64,000 nucleotides of DNA from Paludisphaera mucosa (GTDB lineage: Bacteria; Planctomycetota; Planctomycetia; Isosphaerales; Isosphaeraceae). The position numbers were made by a program, and so were the translations under genes. This document shows positions 11,692-21,132 of the stretch, in pieces. The notes beneath the pieces were generated by a model. It saw only the letters and a program-made list of their open reading frames with translations, searched no databases and had not been told where the DNA came from. The stretch spans positions 2,356,001-2,420,000 of the forward strand of contig NZ_JARRAG010000002.1 of assembly GCF_029589435.1 (NCBI RefSeq), in the 5' to 3' direction. Position 1 is the stretch's first letter, and every line of letters begins with the position of its first letter.

Positions 11692-12753
11692 ATGGACCGC
11701 CCGAAAGTCGCACTCACCATGGGAGACGTCGCCGGCGTCGGCCCCGAGCTGATCGCGAGGGCCTGGAGCGACCCCGCCCTGCACGCCCTCTGCGCCCCCC
11801 TGGTCGTCGGCAGCGTCGCCGTCCTCCGCCGGGCCCTGGCCCTCGGCGCCGTCGCCAGCCCCGCCCGGATCCAGCCGATCGCCCGCCCCGAAGAGGCCGA
11901 TCCTTCGCCCCTGCTGGTCCCCTGCCTGGAACCCCCGGGCGCGACGGACGTCTCCGGGGTCGAGCCCCGGGCGGTCGACGCCCGCGCCGGCCGGGGCGCG
12001 TACGAATACCTGGTCCACGCCATCGACCTGGCGCTGGCCCATCGGGTCGATGCGATCATGACCCTGCCGCTCAACAAGGAGGCCCTGAGCCGGGCCGGAG
12101 TCCACCACCCGGGTCACACGGAGATCCTCGCCGAGCGCTGCGGGACGCCCGACCATGCGATGATGCTCTATCTGCCCGCCGAGGCCCCGCCGGCCGATCC
12201 CAACGCCGCCCCGGGCCTGGGGGTCGTCCACGTCACGCTCCACATGGCGCTCCGGGACGTCTTCGCCGCAATCACGATCGATTCGGTCGCGGCCAAGATC
12301 CGCCTCGCCGACCGGGCGCTGCGGCCGTTGACGGAGGGGCGGCGGCCGCGCATCGCCCTGGCCTCGCTCAACCCCCACGCGGGCGAGAACGGCCTCTTCG
12401 GCGACGAGGAGATCACGACCATCCGGCCCGCCGTCGCCCTGACGAAGGCCGAGGGCCTCGACGTTTCGGGCCCGTTCCCCAACGACACCCTCTTCAAGGA
12501 GGCCCTCTCGGGGACCTTCGACGCCGTCGTGGCGATGTATCACGACCAGGGGCACATCGCCCTCAAGACGGTCGGCTTCTCGCGCGGGGTGAACATCACG
12601 CTCGGCCTGCCGATCGTCCGGACGAGCGTGGCGCACGGCACGGCGTTCGACATCGCCTGGGAGGGGCTGGCCGACCCCTCGAGCCTGATCGAGGCCGTCC
12701 GCGCGGCCTCGCGGATGGTCCTCTGGAACCGGCGAGCCGCGTCGTCGCCGTGA
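11692..12753 (+). CDS. pdxA: 4-hydroxythreonine-4-phosphate dehydrogenase
   Basis: Oxidises 4-phosphooxy-L-threonine in the DXP-dependent pyridoxal phosphate pathway; a cytoplasmic dimeric metal- and NAD-dependent enzyme. 353 residues from the ATG at 11692 (MDRPKVALTMGDVAGVGPEL), where the N-terminus aligns best with the family. A GGAGG stands about 17 bases upstream. Family signatures are LPLNKEALSRAG, HHPGHTEILAERCG (metal-binding His), ASLNPHAGENG, GPFPNDTLF and the C-terminal MYHDQGHIALK followed by VNITLGLPIVRTSVAHGTAFD. It is a single gene reading against both neighbours. Confidence 0.95.
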   Translation: MDRPKVALTMGDVAGVGPELIARAWSDPALHALCAPLVVGSVAVLRRALALGAVASPARIQPIARPEEADPSPLLVPCLEPPGATDVSGVEPRAVDARAGRGAYEYLVHAIDLALAHRVDAIMTLPLNKEALSRAGVHHPGHTEILAERCGTPDHAMMLYLPAEAPPADPNAAPGLGVVHVTLHMALRDVFAAITIDSVAAKIRLADRALRPLTEGRRPRIALASLNPHAGENGLFGDEEITTIRPAVALTKAEGLDVSGPFPNDTLFKEALSGTFDAVVAMYHDQGHIALKTVGFSRGVNITLGLPIVRTSVAHGTAFDIAWEGLADPSSLIEAVRAASRMVLWNRRAASSP

Positions 12754-12756
12754 CGA

Positions 12757-13452
12757 TCAGAGCCGAGTCCGCGGCCGTTTGGGGGGCGAGGCGTCGGCGG
12801 GCGCGTCGGTCGGGGCCGGTTCGGCGCCCGGGGGCGAGGGTTCGGCGCCGGGGACGCCCGGCATCTCGTCGATGATCGTCGGCTGACGCAGGTGGAGGTC
12901 GTCCCGGCCCTCGGCTCGGTCGAGCAACTCGTCGAGCGCGTCCTGGACGTCGTGAAGCTCGCGGTGGACGTGCCCCAGCTCGGTCCAGACCCGGTCCAGA
13001 GGCTCGTCGGAGCCCTCTTTGTCGGTCAGGATCATGAGGTTGTCTTCCGCGAGGACCCGATAGGTCATGCCGACCTGGTCCAGGAGGAGCTTCAGCCCCG
13101 TCTTGAGGCGACTCCCCTTCAGTTCCAGCTCGACCGGATCGTCCTTCTTGACGTCGAGACGCTCGAGCGCGGCGATGTCCAGGACCACTTCTCCGCCCAG
13201 GTCGGCGGAAAGCTTGCGCGCGACCTGCTCCAGCGGCGTCGGGCGGCCGAAATCGAACGCGTAGGGCCGCAGCAAGGCCTCCTGGAGCGAGCCCTTCCCC
13301 TCGGTTCGGGGCGTCGCGGCCGTGCCGATCGGCGTCGGCGGCGAGTCGGCGGCTTCCTGGGGCGGCTTCTGGGCGTGCAGGGGCATCCGCGCCGCGGCCA
13401 TCAGCCCGACGACGAGCCCCACCAGCGCGAACAGCACGTTTCGAGGCGTCAT
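12757..13452 (-). CDS. Membrane-anchored or exported protein with STN-like domain, unknown function
   Basis: 231 residues from MTPRNVLFALVG (ATG at 13450-13452, preceded by GGAAGGGAC). A hydrophobic segment at about residues 5-23 acts as a signal peptide or anchor. A Pro-rich linker follows. Residues about 60-150 (RPYAFDFGRPTPLEQVARKL..., LKLLLDQVGMTYRV, LMILTDKEG) have the pattern of STN/secretin-N short domains, common in planctomycete proteins. A predicted coiled coil (ELHDVQDALDELLDRAEG) and a Pro/Ala-rich tail close the protein. No function can be assigned. Confidence 0.6.
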   Translation of the reverse strand: MTPRNVLFALVGLVVGLMAAARMPLHAQKPPQEAADSPPTPIGTAATPRTEGKGSLQEALLRPYAFDFGRPTPLEQVARKLSADLGGEVVLDIAALERLDVKKDDPVELELKGSRLKTGLKLLLDQVGMTYRVLAEDNLMILTDKEGSDEPLDRVWTELGHVHRELHDVQDALDELLDRAEGRDDLHLRQPTIIDEMPGVPGAEPSPPGAEPAPTDAPADASPPKRPRTRL

Positions 13453-13539
13453 GGGCCGTCCCTTCCGTTCCAACCCCAAGGAGTTCCCACGCCCGGCGCG
13501 TCCGGACGGGACGACCCCATTGTAGCGGGCGACCGGAAA

Positions 13540-14646
13540 TCAGTCGACGATCCCTCGGGCGAGCGCGGCGTCCACCTTTTCCGCCGAGGGGAATCCGAAT
13601 TCCAGGCGGTCCAGCACGAGCGCCGAGGCCGCCGACGCCCGCCGCATCGCCGCGCGGACGAGTTCCACCTCCACCGTGCACGATTCGGGCCGCCATCCCT
13701 CGCCGAGGAGGCTCGCGATCAGGAAGGCGGCGAACGCCTCCCCCGCGCGGTTGGTGTCGCGAGGGGGGCGGGCCCTGGGGAACGCCGGGATCCGGACCGT
13801 CCGCGCACCTCCTTGCGGGTCGGTGAAACGCACCCAGGCCCCCGCGGCCCCATCCGTGACGACCAGGATGGACAGCCGCGCCGCGACCTCCTCGCGATCC
13901 TCCAGCGCCTCCCACTCGCCCCGATTGCAGCAGAGGAGGTCGACGGGCCCGATCAGCGGCAGCACCGGGTCGATGCGGTCGATCATGTTCCGCATCGCCG
14001 GCGCGAAGACCCGTAGCCGGGCTCCGGGGGCCTTTAAGATCCCCACCGACAGCCGGTTCGGCAGGGCCGCCACGATCCGGACGTCGCAGGATTCGGCCAG
14101 AGAGGGCTCGAAGGCGGCCGGTTCGAGCGCCGCGTGGCAACCGCGGAAGCCGACCGCGAGCTTATCCCCGTGCCCACCGCTGGAGATCAGGAGCGTCCAG
14201 TCGGCGCGCCGGTCCGTGCGGAGGCCTCGGTGGGCGACGCCGTGGCGTTCCATCAGGTCGGCGACTTCCCGGCTCGTCGGGTCGTCCTCCGGCCCCAGGG
14301 CCGAGACCAGCTCGGCCCCCAACGCGGCGGCGAACCCCGCGCCCATGCCTCCCAGGTCGTCGGCCCAGGCCCCGGAGCGAACGGCGATGCGGCTTCCGGC
14401 AGGGCCGCCGAGGCCGCCGTCTAGCTCGACGACCCCGCGGGGACCGGGCCAGTCGTCGGGGAGGGCGATCGCGATCGAAGCCCCATCAGGGGCGACGAGG
14501 GTCAGGTCGTCGCCCCCGCCGAACCCGACCCGGCCCTCGACGCTCTGATCGAGCGGGGCCGTCGAATCGGGACCCGTCAGGGGCCCGTCGACGCGGAGGA
14601 CTCGGTCGAGGTAGGCGGGGCCGAAGACCCGGACGCGACCGAGCAT
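13540..14646 (-). CDS. PfkB-family carbohydrate kinase-like protein with altered catalytic motif
   Basis: 368 residues from ATG at 14644-14646, preceded by GAGGGG. A GTG 22 codons upstream abuts the -10-like sequence and is less likely. The ribokinase fold is visible in [31 protein letters not shown], the stretch [12 protein letters not shown] and [13 protein letters not shown]. The signature near the C-terminus, normally DTxGAGD, reads DTNRAGEAF: the second conserved Gly is Arg and the catalytic Asp is Glu. The protein may have weakened or lost kinase activity. It is divergent from the RNase Z-like gene and shares its AT-rich promoter region. Confidence 0.78.
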   Translation of the reverse strand: MLGRVRVFGPAYLDRVLRVDGPLTGPDSTAPLDQSVEGRVGFGGGDDLTLVAPDGASIAIALPDDWPGPRGVVELDGGLGGPAGSRIAVRSGAWADDLGGMGAGFAAALGAELVSALGPEDDPTSREVADLMERHGVAHRGLRTDRRADWTLLISSGGHGDKLAVGFRGCHAALEPAAFEPSLAESCDVRIVAALPNRLSVGILKAPGARLRVFAPAMRNMIDRIDPVLPLIGPVDLLCCNRGEWEALEDREEVAARLSILVVTDGAAGAWVRFTDPQGGARTVRIPAFPRARPPRDTNRAGEAFAAFLIASLLGEGWRPESCTVEVELVRAAMRRASAASALVLDRLEFGFPSAEKVDAALARGIVD

Positions 14647-14717
14647 GATGCGACCCCTCAGGCCCGAGGCCGGCCGTCCGGCGAAAGCCGCCGTGTTCAG
14701 ACCGATCTTCACTGGTC

Positions 14718-14723
14718 TATAAT
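14718..14723 (+). promoter_or_regulatory. Probable -10 box in the divergent promoter of the PfkB-like and RNase Z-like genes
   Basis: TATAATAATAG is the only AT-rich spot here. TATAAT reads on the plus strand and TATTAT on the minus strand, so it could serve both divergent genes. Distances to the chosen starts are 55 bases (plus, GTG 14779) and about 71 bases (minus, ATG 14646). No clear -35 elements are seen. Confidence 0.4.
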
Positions 14724-14778
14724 AATAGCCAGCCTCCCGTCAGTCCCCCCCGCCGCAGTCGTGCCGAAGGAGAGAAGG

Positions 14779-15660
14779 GTGTCGGTCGATATCGAATCGG
14801 ATGTGGAGTCGCTCGATCATCCCGTGGACAACGCGCCGGTGCGCTCGATGTCCCACCGCGGGCTGACGGTCGAGGGCTATTCCCGGGCCGCCGTGCAGAC
14901 CTACTGGCGGGTGCCGGAGCTGAAGCTCGGCTTCGACCTGGGGGTCCAGCCGTGGTCGTTCATGACCACGCCCAACTGGTTCGTGTCGCACGCGCACCTG
15001 GATCACATCGCCGCCCTGCCCGTCCTCGTCGCCCGCCGCCGGATGATGAAGATGGAGCCGCCGACGATCTATCTGCCGACCGAGGCCGTCGAGGGCGTCA
15101 ACCAGCTTTTGCGCGCCTTCCAGCGGCTCGACCGGGGCCGCATGCCCGTCAAGCTGGTGGGCGTCGAGCCGGGCGACGAGATCGCCCTGTCGCGCGAGTT
15201 GGTGGTGAAGGCCTTCGCGACCCGGCACACGATCCCCTCGCTCGGGTTCCTGGTCTGGGAGCGCCGGAAGAAGCTGAAGCCCGAGTATCACGACCTCAGC
15301 GGCGAGCAGATCCGCGACCTGCGGCTCTCCGGCGTCGAGGTCTCGTCGGAGATCCGGATCCCCAAGGTGGCCTACATGGGGGACACCGCGCCCGCCGGCC
15401 TGGACGCCAACCCGGACGTCTACCGCGCCCAGATCCTGATCCTGGAGATGACGTTCGTCGCGCCCAACGAGCGGGCCGCGATCATCCACAAGTTCGGCCA
15501 CACCCACCTCGACGACCTGATCGCCCGCGCGGATCGGTTCGAGAACGAAGTGATCGTGGCCTCGCACTTCAGCACCCGGCTCCATCCCGACCACATCCAG
15601 CGGATCGTCGACCGCCGCCTGCCCGAGTCCCTGCGGTCGCGGCTGAAGGTCTGGCTGTAA
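14779..15660 (+). CDS. Metallo-beta-lactamase-fold hydrolase, RNase Z-like
   Basis: 293 residues from GTG at 14779, chosen because AAGGAG (14767-14772) stands 6 bases upstream. A GTG six codons earlier lacks such a site. The MBL metal motif is [12 protein letters not shown] (HxHxDH). Later ligands are suggested by [28 protein letters not shown] (the conserved GDT of RNase Z-type enzymes), [15 protein letters not shown] and [13 protein letters not shown]. The pattern resembles plant/cyanobacterial RNase Z-like hydrolases, which may process tRNA 3' ends or act on small phosphodiesters. The exact substrate is not known. Confidence 0.85.
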   Translation: MSVDIESDVESLDHPVDNAPVRSMSHRGLTVEGYSRAAVQTYWRVPELKLGFDLGVQPWSFMTTPNWFVSHAHLDHIAALPVLVARRRMMKMEPPTIYLPTEAVEGVNQLLRAFQRLDRGRMPVKLVGVEPGDEIALSRELVVKAFATRHTIPSLGFLVWERRKKLKPEYHDLSGEQIRDLRLSGVEVSSEIRIPKVAYMGDTAPAGLDANPDVYRAQILILEMTFVAPNERAAIIHKFGHTHLDDLIARADRFENEVIVASHFSTRLHPDHIQRIVDRRLPESLRSRLKVWL

Positions 15661-15689
15661 GCGGCCGGCCGACGACGACGCGAAGCGAC

Positions 15690-15730
15690 GGCGAGGCCCC
15701 GACGGAGAAGACCCCGGCCGGGGCCTCGCC
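15690..15730 (+). terminator. Hairpin downstream of the RNase Z-like gene
   Basis: GGCGAGGCCCCG (15690-15701) pairs perfectly with CGGGGCCTCGCC (15719-15730) around a 17-base loop. It lies 30 bases after the stop codon of the hydrolase. There is no T tract after it, so termination may be Rho-assisted, or the stem may simply protect the 3' end. Confidence 0.6.
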
Positions 15731-15889
15731 GCGTTTCGGGCCGTCCCGCGGTTCGCCGCCGCTATCCCGTTGCTTTCGGCCCGCGCGCCCGTCACCATGA
15801 GAACCCGTTCCGCGCGGCCGATCGCGTCCCGACGCGGGCCGCACCGATTCCGGGTCGTGGTCTCCCTCCGGGGATGGCGAGGTTCCGAC

Positions 15890-17029
15890 ATGAACGCGTT
15901 TGCATCCGGCGAGGGGCGAGCCCCCTTCGCGCTCTTAGGGTGTCTCCTTTCGCTGGCGATCGTCGCCCCGGCCCAGGCGTTCGGCGACGTCAAGGGGTTG
16001 AGCAAGATGGGCTACGGCAAGACGAAGGACGGCGAGGCCGTCGAGCTGTACACGCTCCAGAACGGCAAGACCACCGTCAAGATCGCCACCTACGGCGCGA
16101 CGGTCGTCTCGATCGAGGTGCCGGACAAGAACGGTCACGTCGCGGACGTGACGCTCGGGTTCGACTCGCTCGACGGCTACCTGGGCGAGCACCCCTACTT
16201 CGGCGCCACCGTGGGCCGCGTCGCCAACCGGATCGCGAAGGGCAAGTTCAGCCTCGACGGCAAGGACTACACCCTGGCGGTCAACAACCCGCCCAACACG
16301 CTCCACGGCGGCAAGAAGGGCTTCAACCGCGTCGTCTGGAAGGCCGAGCCGGTCGAGTCGCCGGACGGCCCCGCGGTGAAGATGACCTACACCAGCCGCG
16401 ACGGCGAGGAAGGCTACCCGGGGACGCTCACGGCGTCCGTGACGTTCACCGTCACCGCCAACGACGAGCTGAAGATCGCCTACGCGGCGACCACCGACAA
16501 GGCGACCCCCCTCAACCTGTCGAACCACACCTATTTCAACCTGAGCGGCAAGGGCGACGCGACGATCCTCGACCACGAGCTGACGCTCGCCGCGTCGAAC
16601 TACACGCCGGTCGACGACACCCTGATCCCCACCGGCGAGATCGTCACCGTCTCCGGGACCCCGCTCGACTTCACGAAGCCCACGGCCATCGGCGACCGGA
16701 TCGCCAAGCTGACCGGCGAGCCCGGCGGCTACGACCACAACCTCGTGCTCGACGCCAGGGCCGGGGCCAAAGCGACGGTCTACGACCCCAAGTCGGGCCG
16801 GGTCCTCGAGATGTCCACCACCGAGCCCGGCGTCCAGTTCTACAGCGGCAATTTCCTGGACGGAACGGTCGTCGGCCGTGGCGGGCAGGTCTACAGGAAG
16901 CACTTCGGCCTCTGCCTGGAAGCCCAGCACTTCCCGGACTCGATCCACCACGCGAACTTCCCGGATTCGGTGCTCCGGCCCGGCCGGACCTACACCCAGA
17001 CGACCACCTACAAGTTTTCGACCCGCTGA
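15890..17029 (+). CDS. galM: Aldose 1-epimerase (mutarotase), exported
   Basis: Interconverts alpha and beta anomers of aldoses. 379 residues from ATG at 15890. The N-terminus is a signal peptide (hydrophobic FALLGCLLSLAIVAPAQA, cleavage near AQA-FG), so this is a periplasmic or secreted version. Family motifs are GATVGRVANRIAKGKF, NTLHGGKKGFNRVVW (active-site His), LSNHTYFNLSG (catalytic His), GGYDHNLVLD and GVQFYSGNFLDG, then CLEAQHFPDSIHHANFP with the catalytic Glu. It starts a plus-strand carbohydrate cluster with a symporter and a glycoside hydrolase. Confidence 0.95.
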   Translation: MNAFASGEGRAPFALLGCLLSLAIVAPAQAFGDVKGLSKMGYGKTKDGEAVELYTLQNGKTTVKIATYGATVVSIEVPDKNGHVADVTLGFDSLDGYLGEHPYFGATVGRVANRIAKGKFSLDGKDYTLAVNNPPNTLHGGKKGFNRVVWKAEPVESPDGPAVKMTYTSRDGEEGYPGTLTASVTFTVTANDELKIAYAATTDKATPLNLSNHTYFNLSGKGDATILDHELTLAASNYTPVDDTLIPTGEIVTVSGTPLDFTKPTAIGDRIAKLTGEPGGYDHNLVLDARAGAKATVYDPKSGRVLEMSTTEPGVQFYSGNFLDGTVVGRGGQVYRKHFGLCLEAQHFPDSIHHANFPDSVLRPGRTYTQTTTYKFSTR

Positions 17030-17153
17030 GATCGCCACGCCAGCCGGGCGTCGACCTCGTCCCCAGGACCATTCGAGACTCCCTCCGAGCGGCGACGATC
17101 GGCCGAGCGCGCCGGACCGTCCCCGCCCGCCGTCCGTGCGATAGGAACGACGC

Positions 17154-18956
17154 ATGCATACCTCACTGGCGTGGATCGATTACCTGATCATGGTGATCTA
17201 TTTCGCCTTCGTCCTGGGGATCGGATTCGCCCTCAAGCGGTTCATGAAGACCAGCACGGACTTCTTCCTCTCGGGCCGGTCGATCCCGGCCTGGGTGGCG
17301 GGCCTGGCGTTCATCTCGGCGAACCTGGGCGCCCAGGAAGTCATCGGGATGGCCGCCTCGGGGGCCAAGTACGGCATCGCGACGTCGCACTTCTACTGGC
17401 TGGGGGCGATCCCGGCCATGGTGTTCGTCGGCCTGTTCATGATGCCCTTCTATTACGGCTCGCGGGCCCGGTCGGTGCCCGAGTACCTCCGCCTGAGGTT
17501 CGACGAGAAGACCCGGGGCCTGAACGCCATCTCGTTCGCCGCGATGACCGTCATGTCGTCGGGCATCTCGATGTACGCGATGGCGAAGCTGATCGAGACC
17601 CTGCACATCTTCGACCCCCTGATGCAGACGCTCGGCCTGCCCCAGAGCTACATCTTCCACCTCAGCATCGTCGTCTCGGCGCTGATCACGCTGGGGTACG
17701 TCTACCTCGGCGGCCTGACGAGCGCGATCTACAACGAGGTGCTCCAGTTCTTCCTGATCGTCGCCGGCTTCTTCCCGCTGATCTGGCTGGGGTTGAAGAA
17801 CGTCGGGGGTTGGAGCGGGCTCGTCGCCAAGACGCCGGCAGGCTTCGGCCACGCCTGGCAGGGGATGACCGACCCGGACAAGAACCCGCTGGGCGTCGAG
17901 TGGTTCGCGCTGGCGATGGGGCTGGGCTTCGTGCTGTCGTTCGGCTACTGGTGCACCGACTTCCTGGTGGTGCAGCGGGCGATGGCGGCCGACTCGATGA
18001 CGTCGGCCCGCCGCACGCCGCTGATCGCCGCGGTCCCCAAGATGTTCTTCCCGTTCCTGGTGATCCTGCCCGGCCTGATCGCCATCGCCCTGCCGACCCC
18101 CACCGCGGCCGACGCCCCCCCCGGCGCGTCCGCGTCCGTCGTCAAGGCCGAGACGATGGGGCTGGGGATCATCCCGGCCAAGGTCGATTTGCAGGGGAAC
18201 GTCGAGGTCGACACCAACGGCAAGCCGGTGCTCGACTACGACCTGGCGATCCCCAACATGCTGCTGCACTACTTCCCGACCGGCCTCCTCGGCCTGGGCC
18301 TGACGGCGCTGCTGGCGAGCTTCATGTCGGGCATGGCCGGCAACATCACGGCCTTCAACACGGTCTGGACGTTCGACATCTACCAGGCATACATCAAGCC
18401 CCAGGCGAGCGACAAGCACTACCTCTGGATGGGCCACTTCGCCACGTTGTTCGGCACGGTGATCTCGATCGCCGCGGCCTACGTGGCGACGCAGTTCAAC
18501 AACATCATGGAGCTGCTCCAGCTCGTCTTCGCGTTCGTCAACGCGCCCCTCTTCGCGACGTTCATGCTGGGCATGTTCTGGAAGCGCGCCAGCGCCGACG
18601 GCGCGTTCTACGGGCTGCTCTCGGGCATCGCCGCCGCGGCGATCCACCACGGCGTCACCCTGCCGGCGGGGGCCGTTCCGGGCGTCAAGGGGGGCTGGCT
18701 CTACGTGGCCCACGGCTACCGCAACGAGATGGCGCAGAACTTCTGGACGGCCATCTGGGCCTGGTCGGTCTGCTTCGTCGTCACCATCGTCGTCAGCTTC
18801 CTCACCAAGCCGCGCAAGGAGGAGGAGCTGGTCGGCCTGGTCTATTCGCTGACCAAGCACGACGTCGACGAGCATCTCGCCTGGTGGAAGCGGCCCGCGG
18901 TCCTGGGCGTCGTCGTCCTGCTGATGACCCTGGGGCTCAACATCATCTTCATGTGA
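17154..18956 (+). CDS. Sodium:solute symporter (SSS family), probable sugar transporter
   Basis: 600 residues with about 14 membrane segments and the SSS/SGLT pattern. TM1 is followed by TSTDFFLSGRSIPAWVAGLAFISANLGAQ split over the Na+-site region, then GMAASGAKYGIATSHFYW, RSVPEYLRLRFDEKTR, and YVYLGGLTSAIYNEVLQFF. Others are YWCTDFLVVQR and LLASFMSGMAGNITAFNTVW. An AGGAA ribosome site precedes the ATG. It lies between a mutarotase and a GH13 enzyme, which suggests uptake of sugars released by the latter. The substrate is inferred from context only. Confidence 0.92.
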   Translation: MHTSLAWIDYLIMVIYFAFVLGIGFALKRFMKTSTDFFLSGRSIPAWVAGLAFISANLGAQEVIGMAASGAKYGIATSHFYWLGAIPAMVFVGLFMMPFYYGSRARSVPEYLRLRFDEKTRGLNAISFAAMTVMSSGISMYAMAKLIETLHIFDPLMQTLGLPQSYIFHLSIVVSALITLGYVYLGGLTSAIYNEVLQFFLIVAGFFPLIWLGLKNVGGWSGLVAKTPAGFGHAWQGMTDPDKNPLGVEWFALAMGLGFVLSFGYWCTDFLVVQRAMAADSMTSARRTPLIAAVPKMFFPFLVILPGLIAIALPTPTAADAPPGASASVVKAETMGLGIIPAKVDLQGNVEVDTNGKPVLDYDLAIPNMLLHYFPTGLLGLGLTALLASFMSGMAGNITAFNTVWTFDIYQAYIKPQASDKHYLWMGHFATLFGTVISIAAAYVATQFNNIMELLQLVFAFVNAPLFATFMLGMFWKRASADGAFYGLLSGIAAAAIHHGVTLPAGAVPGVKGGWLYVAHGYRNEMAQNFWTAIWAWSVCFVVTIVVSFLTKPRKEEELVGLVYSLTKHDVDEHLAWWKRPAVLGVVVLLMTLGLNIIFM

Positions 18957-18968
18957 GGATCCCGATCC

Positions 18969-19196
18969 ATGTCCCTAGATATCCGCGTCCCGATCGGGCT
19001 CCTCTTCCTCGCGCTGGGGGGCCTGCTCGCGGGCTTCGGGGCCGTAACCCATTTCACGAACCCGGCGATGTACGCGAAGTCCCTCGAAGTGAACGTCAAT
19101 CTCTGGTGGGGCCTGGTGATGATCGCCTTCGGCGCGTTCATGTTCCGCCTCGGCCGCAAGGGCGTGAAGCCCGCCGCCCCGTCCTCCGACCTCTGA
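18969..19196 (+). CDS. Small two-helix membrane protein, unknown function
   Basis: 75 residues. Two hydrophobic segments (PIGLLFLALGGLLAGFGAV and LWWGLVMIAFGAFMFRLG) flank HFTNPAMYAKSLEVNVN. It starts 12 bases after the symporter stop codon, and its TGA overlaps the ATG of the next gene (TGATG), so it is translated in the operon. The position suggests a symporter accessory or an energy-related microprotein, but no family was recognised. Confidence 0.72.
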   Translation: MSLDIRVPIGLLFLALGGLLAGFGAVTHFTNPAMYAKSLEVNVNLWWGLVMIAFGAFMFRLGRKGVKPAAPSSDL

Positions 19197-21040
19197 TGCC
19201 GACGGCTCCCGCGCGGCTCGTCGCGCTCGCCGTCATCCTGACGACGGCCGCCGCGGCCGGGGCCCAGACGGTCGACCGCGTCGGCCCGCCTTCCTGGTGG
19301 GTCGACGACGAGCCCCAGCGGCTGACGCTCCTGGTCGAAGGATCAGGGCTCCTCGACGCCGCGGTCCGCGTCGCCGAGGGGCCGATCCGGATCGAGCGGA
19401 TCGAGGCGATCGCCGGCGGCCGGGCGGTCTTCGTGGACGTGGCGATCCCCGCCGGGGCCGCGCCCGGCCGTTGCACGATCGCGATCGGACCCAACGTCCG
19501 GATTCCCTGGGACCTCGTGCCCCGGCCGCCGCGGCGACCGCAGCCGTTCGGCCCCGACGACGTCGTCTACCTGGTCATGCCCGATCGCTTCGCCGACGGC
19601 GATCCCACGAACAACGAGGCCCCGGACGGCGACCGGATGTTCGATCGCAAGGACGCGCACGCCTACCACGGCGGCGACTTCGCCGGCCTGCGCAAGCGGC
19701 TCCCCGCGCTCGCCGATCTGGGGGTGACGGCCCTCTGGCTGACTCCCCTCTACCGGCCCGCCGACAACTGGACCGAGGCGAACGTCGCCGGCAAACCTCG
19801 CAAGCTCGCCGACTTCCACGGCTACGCGCCCGTCGATTTCTATGCGATCAACCCTCGATTCGGGACGTTCGACGAATACCGCGCGCTCGTCGCCGAGGCC
19901 CACGCGCTGGGCCTGAAGGTGATCCAGGATCAGCTCCTCGGATTCACCGGACCGGAGCACCCCTGGCGGGATCGGCCGCCGACGGACGACTGGCTCCACG
20001 GCCCGATCGGCCATCCGCCGGAGGTTTCCTTTCGGCTGGGGGCCCTGGCCGACCCGCATGCCCTGGAGTCGGAACGTCGAGGCGTCACGGACGGCTGGTA
20101 CTACGGCCTGCTCCCCGACCTGAACATGCGCGACGATCGCGTGATCCGCTACGCCTTCCAGCAATCGCTCTGGTGGACCACCCTGTTCGAGGCCGATGGC
20201 GTCCGGCTCGACACGTTCCCGATGGTCGACCGGACTTTCTGGCGTACCTGGCACGGCCGGCTCCAGGCGACCCATCCCGCGATGCGGGCGGTCGGCGAGG
20301 CCATGACCTGGGACGCGTCCGAGCTGAGTTTCTTCCAGGGCGGCCGCGCCGGCTGGGACGGCGTCGACCCCGGCGTCGAATCCGTCTTCGACTTCCCCAT
20401 GCAGGGGGCCGCGACGGGCGTGTTCCGGGGGAAGGACCCGGTCTCGTTCCTGGCCCAGCGGCTGGGGAGCGACCACCTCTACTCGAACCCCGACCTCCTC
20501 ATGACGCTGCTCGACAACCACGACCTGCCACGGCTGGCGAGCGTCCCCGGCGTCACCCCGGCCCGGCTGCGGCTGGCGGCGGCGTTCCTTCTGACGTCGC
20601 GCGGCATCCCGCAGATCACCTGGGGCGACGAGATCGGCCTCCCCGGCGACGGCGACGACCGCCGCGACTATCCCGGCGGATTCCCCGGCGATCCTCGCGA
20701 CGCCCTCACCGCGGCGGGCCGAACACCCGAGGAGGAGCGTCTCTTCTCGACCTACCGCGCCCTGCTCCACCTCCGCAAGGACGAGCCCTCCTTGCGCCGG
20801 GGGCGGCAGACCACCCTCATGGCCACGGACGAGGCTTATGCGTTCCTCCGCGAATTCGAAGGCTCGCGCGTGGTCGTCGCCCTGAACCGCGGCGGCAAGC
20901 CGGCGCGTCTGAAGATGCCCGCGTTCCTGACCGGCCCGGCCGTCGTGCTAATGGGCGAAGGCCGTTGGACGCCCGGCCCCGACGGGGCCGTGCTGGACGT
21001 GCCGCCCGAATCGGCCGTCATCCTGGGATATGCACGGTAA
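19196..21040 (+). CDS. GH13 alpha-amylase family enzyme with cyclomaltodextrinase N domain, exported
   Basis: Hydrolyses alpha-1,4 glucans or cyclodextrins. 614 residues from an ATG overlapping the previous stop codon. A signal peptide (VALAVILTTAAAAGAQ) precedes an N-terminal beta domain (about 25-110; RLTLLVEGSGLLDAAVRV), as in cyclomaltodextrinase-like enzymes. The GH13 barrel has VYLVMPDRFADGD, YHGGDFAGLRKRL, ADLGVTALWLTPLY, DGVRLDTFPMV (nucleophile Asp), AVGEAMTWD (acid/base Glu) and LLDNHDLPR (third acid). The small C-terminal beta domain ends in PPESAVILGYAR. All three catalytic acids are present. It forms an operon with the upstream symporter and mutarotase. Confidence 0.93.
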   Translation: MPTAPARLVALAVILTTAAAAGAQTVDRVGPPSWWVDDEPQRLTLLVEGSGLLDAAVRVAEGPIRIERIEAIAGGRAVFVDVAIPAGAAPGRCTIAIGPNVRIPWDLVPRPPRRPQPFGPDDVVYLVMPDRFADGDPTNNEAPDGDRMFDRKDAHAYHGGDFAGLRKRLPALADLGVTALWLTPLYRPADNWTEANVAGKPRKLADFHGYAPVDFYAINPRFGTFDEYRALVAEAHALGLKVIQDQLLGFTGPEHPWRDRPPTDDWLHGPIGHPPEVSFRLGALADPHALESERRGVTDGWYYGLLPDLNMRDDRVIRYAFQQSLWWTTLFEADGVRLDTFPMVDRTFWRTWHGRLQATHPAMRAVGEAMTWDASELSFFQGGRAGWDGVDPGVESVFDFPMQGAATGVFRGKDPVSFLAQRLGSDHLYSNPDLLMTLLDNHDLPRLASVPGVTPARLRLAAAFLLTSRGIPQITWGDEIGLPGDGDDRRDYPGGFPGDPRDALTAAGRTPEEERLFSTYRALLHLRKDEPSLRRGRQTTLMATDEAYAFLREFEGSRVVVALNRGGKPARLKMPAFLTGPAVVLMGEGRWTPGPDGAVLDVPPESAVILGYAR

Positions 21041-21085
21041 CCCGAATCCGGGCGTACCAAAATCGTCGCGAGGGCCGACGCGAAT

Positions 21086-21114
21086 CGTCCTTCTCCCCTT
21101 GGGGGAGAAGGACG
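21086..21114. terminator. Bidirectional hairpin between convergent genes
   Basis: CGTCCTTCTCCCC (21086-21098) pairs over 13 perfect base pairs with GGGGAGAAGGACG (21102-21114) around a 3-base loop. It sits in the 92-bp gap between the convergent GH13 gene and hldD, so it can end transcription from both sides. No long T tract follows on either strand. Confidence 0.68.
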
Positions 21115-21132
21115 TCGAGCCCGCGGCGCGAT

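Noticed and set aside
17171-19195. Upstream extension of the amylase frame over the symporter gene
   Set aside because: The frame is open by GC bias only. The real amylase starts at 19196 with a signal peptide and overlaps the preceding stop codon.
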